This document shows positions 24,698 through 33,698 of a stretch of DNA of 34,047 nt, piece after piece. The position numbers and the translations under genes were made by a program. The stretch is from Alphaproteobacteria bacterium MarineAlpha3_Bin6 (GTDB lineage: Bacteria > Pseudomonadota > Alphaproteobacteria > Rhodospirillales > UBA2165), in contig PTLH01000010.1 in assembly GCA_002938035.1 (NCBI GenBank), positions 1-34,047 of the forward strand. The letters run 5' to 3'. The notes beneath the pieces are model-generated. The model made no database searches. It worked only from the letters and a program-made list of their open reading frames with translations, and was not told the origin of the DNA. Every line of letters starts with the position of its first letter. The stretch's first letter is position 1.

Positions 24698-25783
24698 ATG
24701 AAGGTAGGAAAATCCATTATTTCTAATAATATCAAAGAATTAATTATTCGCCGTCCAGATGATTGGCATGTTCATCTGCGGGAGGGTTTGCTGCTTGAGG
24801 CGGTATTGCCCTTCACGGCAAGGCAATTTGCGCGAGCAATCGTCATGCCCAATCTGACGGAACCCGTGACAAACACCATTGAAGCTGAAGGTTACCGAAG
24901 TCTCATATTGAAGGCGTTAGCTAAAGAAAATGTGACGAGAGAGTTCATTCCCTTGATGACGGCGTACTTAACCGACATGACAAAGGCTAGCGACCTTGCG
25001 AGAGGTTACAGTGAAGGTATTTTTGCAGCTGCAAAGCTTTATCCGGCTAATTCTACTACCAATTCGGCCCACGGAGTGTCGGATATGGCCAAGTTAAAAG
25101 CAGTATTAAATAAGATGGAAGACATCGGTATGCCACTTCTCATCCATGGTGAAGTAACTGATGCAGCGGTGGACGTGTTTGACCGGGAGGCAGTCTTCAT
25201 CCGTAAAATTCTTAAACCCTTGATAAATGAATACCCAAAACTAAAAGTCGTTTTAGAGCATATCACCACGAGTGACGCGGTCGACTTTGTTAGTTCTATG
25301 AAGGGTAAAGTGGCTGCTACTATCACGGCTCATCACCTGATTATAAACCGGAATAGCCTATTTCAGGGGGGCTTCCAGCCGCACAATTATTGTCTACCAG
25401 TGGCAAAGCGGGAACGGCATCGAATGGCTCTCCGAAAGGCAGTTACATCTGGTGACCCGTGGTTTTTTCTCGGTACCGATTCGGCACCTCACACAATCAA
25501 AGATAAGGAGACGAATTGCGGTTGCGCTGGTATATTTTCGGCGCCTTCGGCTCTTGAGCTATATGCAACAGTATTTGAAGAGGAAGGTGTGATTGAAAAA
25601 TTTGAAAATTTTGCCTCGATTTATGGCCCCGCCTACTACGGCCTTGAAATCAACGCTGGAACGGTAACACTAACACGCGAAGAATGTATGGTACCTCAGC
25701 GTGTGACCGTCGCTGATGGAACAGAGATTAAGCCATTCTTAGCAGGAAAAGTTCTGGGTTGGAGGCTAAAAGATAAACCATAA
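24698..25783 (+). CDS. pyrC: Dihydroorotase (class II, PyrC)
   Basis: Zinc amidohydrolase of pyrimidine synthesis: reversible cyclisation of N-carbamoyl-aspartate to dihydroorotate. The 361-residue protein has the first metal-binding motif DDWHVHLRE (His24, His26), the carbamylated-lysine segment AAKLYPANSTTNS, the ligand histidines in LLIHGEV and VLEHITT, and the catalytic Asp in LGTDSAPH. All are PyrC hallmarks. ATG 24698 is used here; an in-frame TTG at 24677 and even ATT at 24671 are closer to a strong AAGGAGG (24654-24660) at the end of the selenoprotein gene, so the true start may be upstream. It sits 32 bp after that gene and is probably cotranscribed with it. Confidence 0.93.
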   Translation: MKVGKSIISNNIKELIIRRPDDWHVHLREGLLLEAVLPFTARQFARAIVMPNLTEPVTNTIEAEGYRSLILKALAKENVTREFIPLMTAYLTDMTKASDLARGYSEGIFAAAKLYPANSTTNSAHGVSDMAKLKAVLNKMEDIGMPLLIHGEVTDAAVDVFDREAVFIRKILKPLINEYPKLKVVLEHITTSDAVDFVSSMKGKVAATITAHHLIINRNSLFQGGFQPHNYCLPVAKRERHRMALRKAVTSGDPWFFLGTDSAPHTIKDKETNCGCAGIFSAPSALELYATVFEEEGVIEKFENFASIYGPAYYGLEINAGTVTLTREECMVPQRVTVADGTEIKPFLAGKVLGWRLKDKP

Positions 25784-25834
25784 TGATTTCGGTCTCTCAA
25801 AACTTATAATCTTAGGGGGTGAGGCCTAAAGCAA

Positions 25835-25841
25835 AGGGAGG
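25835..25841 (+). promoter_or_regulatory. Ribosome binding site AGGGAGG for prpE
   Basis: AGGGAGG lies 7 nt before ATG 25849. It selects this start over an in-frame codon at 25819. Confidence 0.65.
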
Positions 25842-25848
25842 TGTTAAC

Positions 25849-27744
25849 ATGAGTTCCAGCTACGAAGAAGTATTTACAAGATCTTTGACAGACCCCGATG
25901 GTTTTTGGAGCGAAGCAGCTGAGGAGGTGTCTTGGATTAAAACCTGGGACAAGGTTATAGATACCTCAAATCCACCATTTTACCGCTGGTTCCAAGGCGG
26001 TGTAATGAATACTTGCTATAACGCAGTTGATCTCCATGTGGAAACTGGTAGAGCCGATCAGGCAGCCTTGATCCACGATAGCCCGGTCACCGATACGGTC
26101 AAAACCTTTACCTACCGAGAACTTCGTGATGAGATTTCTGCTTTCGCCGGTGCTCTTGCAAATCACGGTGTTATTAAAGGCGACCGCGTTATTATTTATA
26201 TGCCAATGGTTCCCGAGGCGGTTATCGCTATGTTGGCATGTGCCCGACTCGGTGCCATTCACTCGGTCGTATTTGGAGGGTTCGCTGCCAACGAATTGGC
26301 GGTTAGAATTGACGATTGCGAGCCAAGGATTATCGTTTCGGCTTCCTGCGGCATCGAGGTGGACCGTGTAATCCCCTATAAGCCGCTATTGGACACCGCG
26401 ATTGAACTTGCCTCCCACAAACCCAAGACATGTATCATTCTTCAACGACCGATGGAGAAATGCGAACTAATTCCTAACCGGGATATGGACTGGACTGAAG
26501 CTGTTGATGTGGCAGAGCCTCATGACTGTGTACCTGTATTCGCGACCGACCCGCTCTATATTCTCTATACCTCAGGTACCACTGGCGAACCAAAAGGGGT
26601 TATTCGTGATAATGGTGGACACGCGGTGGCGCTTAAATGGTCGATGAAATATATCTACGGAGTTGAGCCTGGTGAAGTATTCTGGTCGGCGTCGGACGTG
26701 GGTTGGGTCGTTGGCCACTCCTACATCGTTTACGCGCCTTTATTTAACGGCAACACCACCGTCCTCTTTGAGGGTAAGCCAGTTGGAACGCCTGATGCCG
26801 GCGCCTTCTGGCGGGTTATATCGCAACACAAAGTGGGGGTGTTTTTTACTGCACCGACGGCTTTCCGAGCGATAAAGAAGGAAGATCCAAAAGGTAAATT
26901 GATTAAGAACTACGACCTATCCAGGTTCAAAACACTTTTTCTCGCTGGGGAACGCCTGGATCCGGCTACGCTGCAATGGGCAGAAGAAAAACTTGGTGTT
27001 CCTGTGATTGATCACTGGTGGCAAACAGAGACTGGTTGGCCGATCTGTGCTAACAGCCTCGGCATCGAAAAACTACCGATCAAAGAAGGCTCTCCCACCA
27101 AGGCGGTACCTGGCATGGATGTGCGCGTCGTCGATAATAATGCTCAAGAGGTCAATCCCGGCGAGATTGGTGCCTTGGTCATCAAACTACCGTTGCCTCC
27201 TGGAACATTCCCAACGCTATGGAATGCAGATGAGCGTTTTATTGAAGCTTATTTTTCCGAGTTTCCCGGTTACTATAAAACGGCCGATGCCGGATTTATT
27301 GACGAGGATGGGTACGTATTTGTGATGTCACGTACAGACGATATTATTAATGTTGCAGGCCATCGCTTATCCACGGGCGCCATTGAAGAGGTGTTGGCAG
27401 CGCACCAAAATGTGGCCGAATGCGCGGTTATTGGAGTTGCAGATCAGCTTAAAGGTCAACTTCCACTCGGTTTCCTTGTACTAAGCGCAGGTGTAAACCG
27501 GAGCCACGCTGAAATCGTCAACGAAATCGTAAATATGGTTCGTGATCGCATCGGTCCCGTTGCTTCCTTCAAAATTGCGACTGTCGTCGAGCGACTGCCT
27601 AAAACCCGTTCGGGCAAAATCCTGCGTGGCACTATGAAAAAAATTGCGGACGGCGAAGAATACAAAATACCGGCGACGATTGACGACCCTGAAATTCTGG
27701 CAGAGGTCGCTACCGCCCTTGAGGAGATTGGTTACCCTAGTTAA
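25849..27744 (+). CDS. prpE: Propionate-CoA ligase (PrpE)
   Basis: ATP-dependent acyl-CoA synthetase of the acetyl-CoA synthetase group, 631 residues. The N-terminal domain, the AMP-binding loop TSGTTGEPKG (from residue 241) followed by VIRDNGGH (a PrpE-type continuation), HWWQTETGWP and the C-terminal catalytic Lys590 (TRSGKILRG) are all present. PrpE makes propionyl-CoA from propionate and in marine bacteria also activates acrylate and 3-hydroxypropionate. The acuI-like gene starts 60 bp downstream, which supports the acrylate role: acrylate to acryloyl-CoA by PrpE, then reduction by AcuI. Propionate assimilation or 3-hydroxypropionate use is the alternative. Confidence 0.93.
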   Translation: MSSSYEEVFTRSLTDPDGFWSEAAEEVSWIKTWDKVIDTSNPPFYRWFQGGVMNTCYNAVDLHVETGRADQAALIHDSPVTDTVKTFTYRELRDEISAFAGALANHGVIKGDRVIIYMPMVPEAVIAMLACARLGAIHSVVFGGFAANELAVRIDDCEPRIIVSASCGIEVDRVIPYKPLLDTAIELASHKPKTCIILQRPMEKCELIPNRDMDWTEAVDVAEPHDCVPVFATDPLYILYTSGTTGEPKGVIRDNGGHAVALKWSMKYIYGVEPGEVFWSASDVGWVVGHSYIVYAPLFNGNTTVLFEGKPVGTPDAGAFWRVISQHKVGVFFTAPTAFRAIKKEDPKGKLIKNYDLSRFKTLFLAGERLDPATLQWAEEKLGVPVIDHWWQTETGWPICANSLGIEKLPIKEGSPTKAVPGMDVRVVDNNAQEVNPGEIGALVIKLPLPPGTFPTLWNADERFIEAYFSEFPGYYKTADAGFIDEDGYVFVMSRTDDIINVAGHRLSTGAIEEVLAAHQNVAECAVIGVADQLKGQLPLGFLVLSAGVNRSHAEIVNEIVNMVRDRIGPVASFKIATVVERLPKTRSGKILRGTMKKIADGEEYKIPATIDDPEILAEVATALEEIGYPS

Positions 27745-27803
27745 TCTTTTCTCCCTTCCATGATATTGAGAAATACTTATTTTATATAATAAAGGAGAAA
27801 TTT

Positions 27804-28805
27804 ATGCCTGAAGACGCAATAAGAGCTTTGCTGCTAGAGGAAGAGGAAGGAAAGATTGTGGCAAATCTCACGCAAGTGTCAGAGGTGGATTTGCCGGACG
27901 GAGACGTGACCGTCAAAATAGACTACTCTACCCTAAATTATAAAGATGGTATGATTTTAACAGGTAAAGGTAGGTTGGTTCGAAATTACCCTCACATTCC
28001 AGGCGTTGATTTTTCAGGCGTTGTGGAGACTAGTAACTCAGAGTATTTCAAGCCAGGTGATCGTGTCGTACTCAATGGTTGGCGGGTTGGCGAAAACCGT
28101 TGGGGAGGTTATACCACAAAGACCCGGATCAAATCGGACTATTTGCTACATTTACCCGAAAACATCTCGAATAAACAAGCTATGGGTATCGGCACGGCTG
28201 GCTATACGGCTATGCTGGCCATCATTGCTCTTGAAGAACATGGACTAATATCGGGTGTTGAAGGTGAAATACTCGTGACGGGTGCGGGTGGTGGAGTTGG
28301 TAGTGTAGCAGTGTCAATCCTTGCCAATTTAGGTTACAACGTGACTGCATCCACTGGTCGAGAGGAAGTCCAAACATTTCTGAGGAGTCTCGGAGCTACG
28401 TCGATTATTATGCGCTCTGAATTAGAAGAGCCTATTAAGGGCCCCTTGGGCTCGGAAAGATGGCTGGGTGCAATTGACAATGTGGGTGGAGTTATTCTTT
28501 CTAACCTTCTTGCCTCAATGAAATATGATGCTAGTTGTGCTGCGGTTGGGTTAGCGGCATCACCTAAGCTTGATACTACCGTCGTTCCCTTTCTTTTAAG
28601 GGGTGTTAAACTCCTTGGAATTGATTCTGTAATGTGTCCAAAAAAGCGGCGGATAGAAGCTTGGGAACGGCTATCAAAGGACCTTCCAATGGATAAATTA
28701 TCTGGGATTATGAAAATCGTTCCGCTCTCAGAAATTGTTGGTTATGCAGATAAAATATTACAGGGTCAGGTCCAGGGGCGTATCGTAGTTGATGTAAAAA
28801 ACTAA
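27804..28805 (+). CDS. acuI: Acryloyl-CoA reductase AcuI (YhdH/YhfP-type MDR family)
   Basis: NADPH-dependent medium-chain reductase that reduces acryloyl-CoA to propionyl-CoA, detoxifying acrylate released from DMSP or formed via 3-hydroxypropionate. The 333-residue length, YSTLNYKDGMILTGKG, HIPGVDFSGVV, the nucleotide-binding TGAGGGVGSVA, and LLRGVKLLGIDSV with AWERLSKDLPMDKL match AcuI/YhdH closely as I remember them. No zinc-binding cysteine pattern is seen, as expected for this group. AAGGAG lies just upstream of ATG 27804. It is adjacent to prpE, so they likely form a two-gene acrylate/3-hydroxypropionate module. No DMSP lyase is recognised in the window. Confidence 0.9.
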   Translation: MPEDAIRALLLEEEEGKIVANLTQVSEVDLPDGDVTVKIDYSTLNYKDGMILTGKGRLVRNYPHIPGVDFSGVVETSNSEYFKPGDRVVLNGWRVGENRWGGYTTKTRIKSDYLLHLPENISNKQAMGIGTAGYTAMLAIIALEEHGLISGVEGEILVTGAGGGVGSVAVSILANLGYNVTASTGREEVQTFLRSLGATSIIMRSELEEPIKGPLGSERWLGAIDNVGGVILSNLLASMKYDASCAAVGLAASPKLDTTVVPFLLRGVKLLGIDSVMCPKKRRIEAWERLSKDLPMDKLSGIMKIVPLSEIVGYADKILQGQVQGRIVVDVKN

Positions 28806-28937
28806 AACTTTGAACTTTTAATATTGCTATATTAATTACTTTTTCACCTGTTCAAGGGATTCTCTTTATTCTCGCTAAAATGGGCCTAAAAGAGCCCGGA
28901 AATATAGTATTAAATATAGAAAGCCAGGATCAAACCA

Positions 28938-29264
28938 ATGTCCTACAATAAAATAATAGGGGCGCTTGGGGCAATTGTGGGAATTTTGAGCGGATGTGGT
29001 TCTGTAGATACCTATAAGGAAACCACATATGATGATGAAAAACCTATTTATTGTTATCAAAGCCTCGCCGGCGTTGAGTGTTTTAAAAAGCCAAACCATA
29101 GGGATAAGCGGCGGATCGTCAATTACTACGGACCCCACCCAACCCAATACGTTCAACCTAAAGCAAAAAAAATTCCAGGATTGAAAGCACCGAAAGAGAT
29201 TAATTATTGGGTGAAAGATCCAGAGCCTTCCCGTGAGGAGATAATAAAATGGGGTTCGGAATAA
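28938..29264 (+). CDS. Small outer-membrane-type lipoprotein, unknown function
   Basis: 108-residue protein with a lipoprotein signal: MSYNK, hydrophobic core, lipobox LSGC with Cys20 as the lipidation site. The mature part is short, basic and rich in Tyr and Pro, with PIYCYQSLAGVECFKKP and RRIVNYYGPHP; similar YCYRTLAxVDCY segments recur in alphaproteobacterial lipoproteins (recalled, not searched). The two cysteines at YCY and ECF may form a disulfide. Residue 21 is Gly, so retention by the inner-membrane Asp+2 rule is not indicated. No role can be assigned. Confidence 0.75.
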   Translation: MSYNKIIGALGAIVGILSGCGSVDTYKETTYDDEKPIYCYQSLAGVECFKKPNHRDKRRIVNYYGPHPTQYVQPKAKKIPGLKAPKEINYWVKDPEPSREEIIKWGSE

Positions 29265-29515
29265 AAAAAGTTAGTCAAAATTAATAAGAATTCTATCAAG
29301 TTGTTGTGCAAATAGAAACTGATTGAGTTACCCGACGGAAGCAAATTCATTAGGCTTAGACGTTCTGAAAAGGACGCATATGCAGATTTCACTTATTAAA
29401 AATGTGACTTGTTAGTCGATCGGACTGAAACTAGTCTGGAGAGGAAATAACAGCGAAATCTAGCGGTGCTGCATTCTGCCTACTATTTATTATTTAACGG
29501 ATATCTAGGTTAGTA

Positions 29516-30145
29516 ATGAGGTTAACGTTTACCATATTCCTATTGGTTACGTTTACAACTACGTTTCAAGTAGGGTTAGGAAAGGCTCAGGTACCTGTTC
29601 CGGTAAGCTATCTTGATTCCTTGAAATGGAGGCAGTTAGCGGCGGAGGCTGGAAATGTAACTGCCCAATTCCAATTGGGACAAATTCTGGATTTGGGCTT
29701 GACAGCGGAACCGAATCAAAAAGAGGCAGCCAATTGGTACACGAAGGCAGCCGAGCAAGGCCATGTCGAGGCCCAGATACGCTTGGCACAAATGTATTAC
29801 AGTGGGGAAGGCATTGCGCGGGATTTGACACAGTCCTCAAAATGGTACGGTACTGCCGCCAAGGCTGGTATCCCCCTCGCCCAGTTTAATTTTGCTGTTA
29901 TGCTAGAGGCTGGTGCCGGAGTTGAAAGAAATTTGTCTGAAGCTGCAGAGTTTTATGAAAAAGCGGCTCGGTCGGGCCTTGGGGAGGCTCAAATAAGTCT
30001 GGCTATGCTTTATGCCCGTGGTGGCGGGGTTGAATTGGATCTTAACAAAGCTCTAATTTGGCTAGAGATGGCGGTTGCAGGTGGTGCATCCGTGCCGAAA
30101 CCTGTTTACGAGCTTCTACGTGCGAACTCGGCACCTAAACAGTGA
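29516..30145 (+). CDS. Sel1-like repeat protein, secreted
   Basis: 209-residue protein with an N-terminal signal peptide (MRLTFTIFLLVTFTTTFQVG, cleavage likely near GKA-Q) and about four Sel1/TPR-like repeats of 36 residues, e.g. AEAGNVTAQFQLGQILDLG, AEQGHVEAQIRLAQMYYSGEG, AKAGIPLAQFNFAVMLEAGAG, ARSGLGEAQISLAMLYARGGG. Such repeats form a solenoid for protein contacts, here in the periplasm. The partner is unknown. It is convergent with the ABC exporter gene. The preceding 251 bp hold no recognised feature. Confidence 0.88.
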   Translation: MRLTFTIFLLVTFTTTFQVGLGKAQVPVPVSYLDSLKWRQLAAEAGNVTAQFQLGQILDLGLTAEPNQKEAANWYTKAAEQGHVEAQIRLAQMYYSGEGIARDLTQSSKWYGTAAKAGIPLAQFNFAVMLEAGAGVERNLSEAAEFYEKAARSGLGEAQISLAMLYARGGGVELDLNKALIWLEMAVAGGASVPKPVYELLRANSAPKQ

Positions 30146-30240
30146 AACAGAGTCAAGATTTAGAACCAAGTTTTAGTCGACTTGAATTGTGTTGACGAAC
30201 TTTAAATTGCGGTGATAGCTCTAGTGCGGGTAAGCAGGTG

Positions 30241-32124
30241 TTAGGGAGATAACACTGCATGATTAGTTGTCAGTCCATTTTCCAACAAAATACTTTCGTG
30301 ACTTTTATCCAGAGTTTCTAAGGCTTTTCTCGCTTCTTGCTGTTTTATCCACATACGAAAGTAAAAGTTTTTTAGAGCTAAAAGATCTTGATGGTTTCCA
30401 CGTTCTACGATTTCTCCTTCATTAAGTACCAGTATCTCATCGGCATTTATTACCGTTGAAAGACGGTGTGCAATTATAACAGTTGTGCAGTCAGCTGAAA
30501 CCTTGGCCAAGGCCTGTTGTATTTCTTTTTCAGTATGAGTATCGAGAGCCGACGTGGCTTCATCAAAAATCAAAATTTTTGGTGACTTAAGAATTGTTCG
30601 GGCGATGGCAATCCGCTGTTTTTCGCCGCCAGAGAGTTTTAGTCCCCGTTCACCAACTTGAGTATTATAGCCATCAGGCAGACTTCTTACAAAATCATCA
30701 ATGCTGGCAAGTTGCGCTGCATTCTCGATTTCCGATGGTCCTGCATCAGGGCGCCCATAGGATATATTATAATAGATAGTGTCATTAAAAAGGACTGTAT
30801 CCTGAGGTACAATGCCAATTGCCGCGCGGAGGCTATCTTGTTGAACCTGCTTTATGTTCTGATTATCAATTAAAATTCGCCCTTCATCCGCATCGTAGAA
30901 ACGGTATAGAAGCCGAGAAATAGTTGACTTTCCGGCTCCACTAGGACCAACGATCGCGAGGGTATGGCCCGAAGGTACTTTAAAGGACACATTGTTCAGG
31001 ATGCGCCTATCCGGATTATAATAAAAACCCACATTTTCAAAAACTATTTCGCCACCACTGAGGGTCAATTTTTCTGCACCCGATACGTCCATAATTTCTA
31101 GCCTCTGGCCTATAAGTTTGAACATATCTTCCATATCAGTGAGAGATTGTTTTATTTCGCGGTAGACAAAACCAAGGAAGTTCAGGGGTAGGAATAGCTG
31201 TATCAAGTAACTGTTTACCAGGACAAAGTCCCCTATTGTCATGGATCCATTCTTAACCCCAAAGCCAGCCATAATCATGATGACCGTGAGACCAATTGAG
31301 ATGACTAATCCTTGACCAATATTTAGAAAAGATAGGGTTACCTTACTTTTAATGGCAGCCTTTTCGTAAGACCTGAGAGCCGCGTCGAAACGCCGAGCTT
31401 CGTGATCTTCGTTACCAAAATATTTAACCGTTTCATAATTAAGAAGTGAATCTATAGCTTTTGTAGAAGCTTCGCTGTCCATTTTATTCATATGGCGACG
31501 GTACTTTATACGCCATTCAGTTACGCCGACGGTCCAACCGATGTAAAGACTAACCGTGAAAAAAGTTACGACTGCAAACCAGATATTGAATAGTCCCCAC
31601 ATAATTGTGCAGACGAGGAGAATTTCCAGCAAAGTAGGAACGATATTGAACAACATAAAATTTAGTAGAAAATCAATGCCCTTGGTTCCACGTTCCACTG
31701 CGCGGTTTAGGCCGCCAGTCTGACGGTCTAGGTGGAAGCGCATGGAGAGGCGGTGTAGATGTTGGAAGGTTTTAAGCCCGGCTTTCCTAATGGCGCTTTG
31801 CGCTACTTTGGCAAATATGGCATCGCGAAATTCACCAAAAGCCTGGGCCATTACTCTTGCTAGACCATAGGCAATCAAGAGGCCAATCGGGACGATTACA
31901 GTAGTTTCTAAAGAGACAAAAATGGTATCTACGACGGTCTTGTAAATAAAAGGTACGCCAACCGTAATACCCTTCGCGATAGTGAGGAAGAAGAGAGCAA
32001 TAACAACTCTCAAGCGCATTTCCGTGGCGTTTTTGGGCCAAAGATACGGTATGAGAGCCTTGATGGTTTTAAGGTGATCTCTTTGCCCTATATGGTCTGT
32101 CCGTTCATCAGAAAGTGATCTCAT
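30241..32124 (-). CDS. Atm1/ABCB7-type ABC exporter (fused permease and ATPase)
   Basis: 627-residue half-transporter: about six N-terminal membrane helices (residues 38-330) and a C-terminal ATPase with Walker A GPSGAGKST near 391, signature LSGGEKQR near 494 and Walker B ILIFDEATSALD near 518. The opening PYLWPKNATEMRLRVVIAL and NRAVERGTKGIDFLL are hallmarks of the Atm1/HMT1 group, which exports glutathione-linked sulfur or metal species and supports Fe-S assembly or heavy-metal tolerance. It would act as a homodimer in the inner membrane. MsbA-like lipid flippase is the alternative but these motifs favour Atm1. Confidence 0.92.
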   Translation of the reverse strand: MRSLSDERTDHIGQRDHLKTIKALIPYLWPKNATEMRLRVVIALFFLTIAKGITVGVPFIYKTVVDTIFVSLETTVIVPIGLLIAYGLARVMAQAFGEFRDAIFAKVAQSAIRKAGLKTFQHLHRLSMRFHLDRQTGGLNRAVERGTKGIDFLLNFMLFNIVPTLLEILLVCTIMWGLFNIWFAVVTFFTVSLYIGWTVGVTEWRIKYRRHMNKMDSEASTKAIDSLLNYETVKYFGNEDHEARRFDAALRSYEKAAIKSKVTLSFLNIGQGLVISIGLTVIMIMAGFGVKNGSMTIGDFVLVNSYLIQLFLPLNFLGFVYREIKQSLTDMEDMFKLIGQRLEIMDVSGAEKLTLSGGEIVFENVGFYYNPDRRILNNVSFKVPSGHTLAIVGPSGAGKSTISRLLYRFYDADEGRILIDNQNIKQVQQDSLRAAIGIVPQDTVLFNDTIYYNISYGRPDAGPSEIENAAQLASIDDFVRSLPDGYNTQVGERGLKLSGGEKQRIAIARTILKSPKILIFDEATSALDTHTEKEIQQALAKVSADCTTVIIAHRLSTVINADEILVLNEGEIVERGNHQDLLALKNFYFRMWIKQQEARKALETLDKSHESILLENGLTTNHAVLSP

Positions 32125-32291
32125 TCCTATCCTCGTTGAGCGACAGCTGAAAAAATTTTGTTTAGAAAAAAGAGTTTTTAAACACCAAAATGTTGATTAC
32201 CGATCAGGTTACATAAGTTATCTTTATTTGTTCCCTGTTGGGGATTAACTCGGTCTCAATCTTAATATGACTGCATATCCTATCCTATTGG

Positions 32292-32612
32292 TCATGTTGT
32301 CCGGTGAATTAGGTGGTATCCAAATTCTGTCTCCACGACCTCACTTACCTCATCAACCTCCAATGCAAAGGCGGCCATATCGAAGGCCTTTACCATAGCG
32401 CCACGGCTAAATTCTCCTAGATCACCACCTTTTTCAGCAGAAGGGCAATCGGAAAACTCTATTGCTATCTCTGAAAATGACATTCCAGATAACACTTGAG
32501 ATTTGAGGTCCTGAATACGTTCTAGTGCTTCTGCTTTGGTTAATAGAGATGATGAATTTTGGGCGTCAACGTAACTTACAAGGACGTGGGATGCTTGTAT
32601 TTGTTCTGACAT
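32292..32612 (-). CDS. Parvulin-type peptidyl-prolyl isomerase
   Basis: 106-residue single-domain rotamase. It has the parvulin pattern: QASHVLVSYVD at the start, the FSDCPSAEKGGDLGEFSRGAMVKAFDMAAFAL core and the C-terminal EFGYHLIHRTT with the conserved His. No signal peptide is seen, so it should be cytoplasmic, like PpiC of E. coli. AGGA precedes ATG 32612. It is divergent from the HSL esterase gene and 167 bp upstream of the ABC exporter gene on the same strand, but probably a separate unit. Confidence 0.92.
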   Translation of the reverse strand: MSEQIQASHVLVSYVDAQNSSSLLTKAEALERIQDLKSQVLSGMSFSEIAIEFSDCPSAEKGGDLGEFSRGAMVKAFDMAAFALEVDEVSEVVETEFGYHLIHRTT

Positions 32613-32750
32613 AAATTAATCCTGGTATTTATTGGTGAAAATAATTTTGGAACGGGTCGGTGTTGTAGTCAATTGGGACTTGCTTGACGAGCGTTAATTA
32701 GTTTCTCTTGGTTTTATTCCGATACCTAATTGTAGAAGAATGGAGGTAAA

Positions 32751-33698
32751 ATGTCAGTAAATTTCCAGGCCCAGGCAATCCTGGATATCGCAGAAAAGGA
32801 GGAAATTGTTGGCGCGCCCTCTCCAGAAGAATTAGGTGCGAAGGGACTTCGAATTGTTTTCAAGAAAAGCCGTGGGAGCCTAACGCCAGAGGTGCCCGAT
32901 GTTGGCCATGTGGAGGATTTTTCTATCCAAGGCCCAGGTGGGAAGATACCAGTTCGTTATTATAGACCCATTGGATCCGAGTTAACTCAGACCCTACCAT
33001 TACTTATATATTTTCATGGTGGTGGTTGGGTTGTCGGCGATAGGGATACACACGACGTTATTTGCCGGATGTTAGCTAATCGAGGTGAATTTGCTGTAAT
33101 TAATGTAGATTATCGTTTGGCACCAGAGAATAAGTTTCCGGCCGCTGTTGAAGATGCTTGGGCAGTTTTTAAATGGGCGGTAGGCGGAGCCGGTGGCCAT
33201 GCTATAGATGTTGATAGGATCGCCGTCGGTGGTGATAGCGCGGGGGGAAATTTATCAGCAGTCGTTGCCATCATGGCTCGTGATTTCGGACTTAATCTCT
33301 CTTTCCAAGCCTTGATATATCCCGCAACTAGTTTTCATTTAAATACTGCCTCTCATAAAAATTTTGATAAGGGTTACCTGCTCACTAGGGAGGCACAGGA
33401 CTGGTACCATGCACAGTATCTCAGAAACGAGTCTGACCGTGATGACTGGAGAGCGTCACCAATGTTATCTGATAATCTCAGAGATGTAGCTGCAGCCTTT
33501 ATTTTAACGTGTGGCTACGATCCATTGGTGGATGAAGGAAGAAGTTATGCCGAGAAGCTAAAGCAAGCAGGGGTGCACGTTAAATACCGATGTTTTGAAA
33601 GTCAGGTGCATGGATTTATCACAATGGGTAGAGCTATTGATGAAGCCAATGAAGCTATATACGAGGTCGCCGATAGTGTTTCGAGTGCTTTTAAGTGA
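32751..33698 (+). CDS. HSL-family (hormone-sensitive lipase-like) alpha/beta hydrolase
   Basis: 315-residue carboxylesterase. The HSL oxyanion motif HGGGW is at residues 89-93; the nucleophile motif GDSAGG has Ser163; Asp257 (YDPLVDEG) and His287 (QVHGF) complete the triad. The roughly 45-residue cap at the N-terminus is typical. It cleaves short-chain esters or related bonds; the natural substrate is unknown. GGAGG lies 5 nt before ATG 32751. Confidence 0.93.
   Translation: MSVNFQAQAILDIAEKEEIVGAPSPEELGAKGLRIVFKKSRGSLTPEVPDVGHVEDFSIQGPGGKIPVRYYRPIGSELTQTLPLLIYFHGGGWVVGDRDTHDVICRMLANRGEFAVINVDYRLAPENKFPAAVEDAWAVFKWAVGGAGGHAIDVDRIAVGGDSAGGNLSAVVAIMARDFGLNLSFQALIYPATSFHLNTASHKNFDKGYLLTREAQDWYHAQYLRNESDRDDWRASPMLSDNLRDVAAAFILTCGYDPLVDEGRSYAEKLKQAGVHVKYRCFESQVHGFITMGRAIDEANEAIYEVADSVSSAFK

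Noticed and set aside
27764-27797. TATAAT at about 27785 as a -10 promoter box for acuI
   Set aside because: The predicted transcript start would fall inside the ribosome binding site, and the -35-like TTGAGA is only 13 nt away.
28882-28897. GGGC-8 nt-GCCC hairpin after acuI as a terminator
   Set aside because: Only four base pairs and no following run of T.
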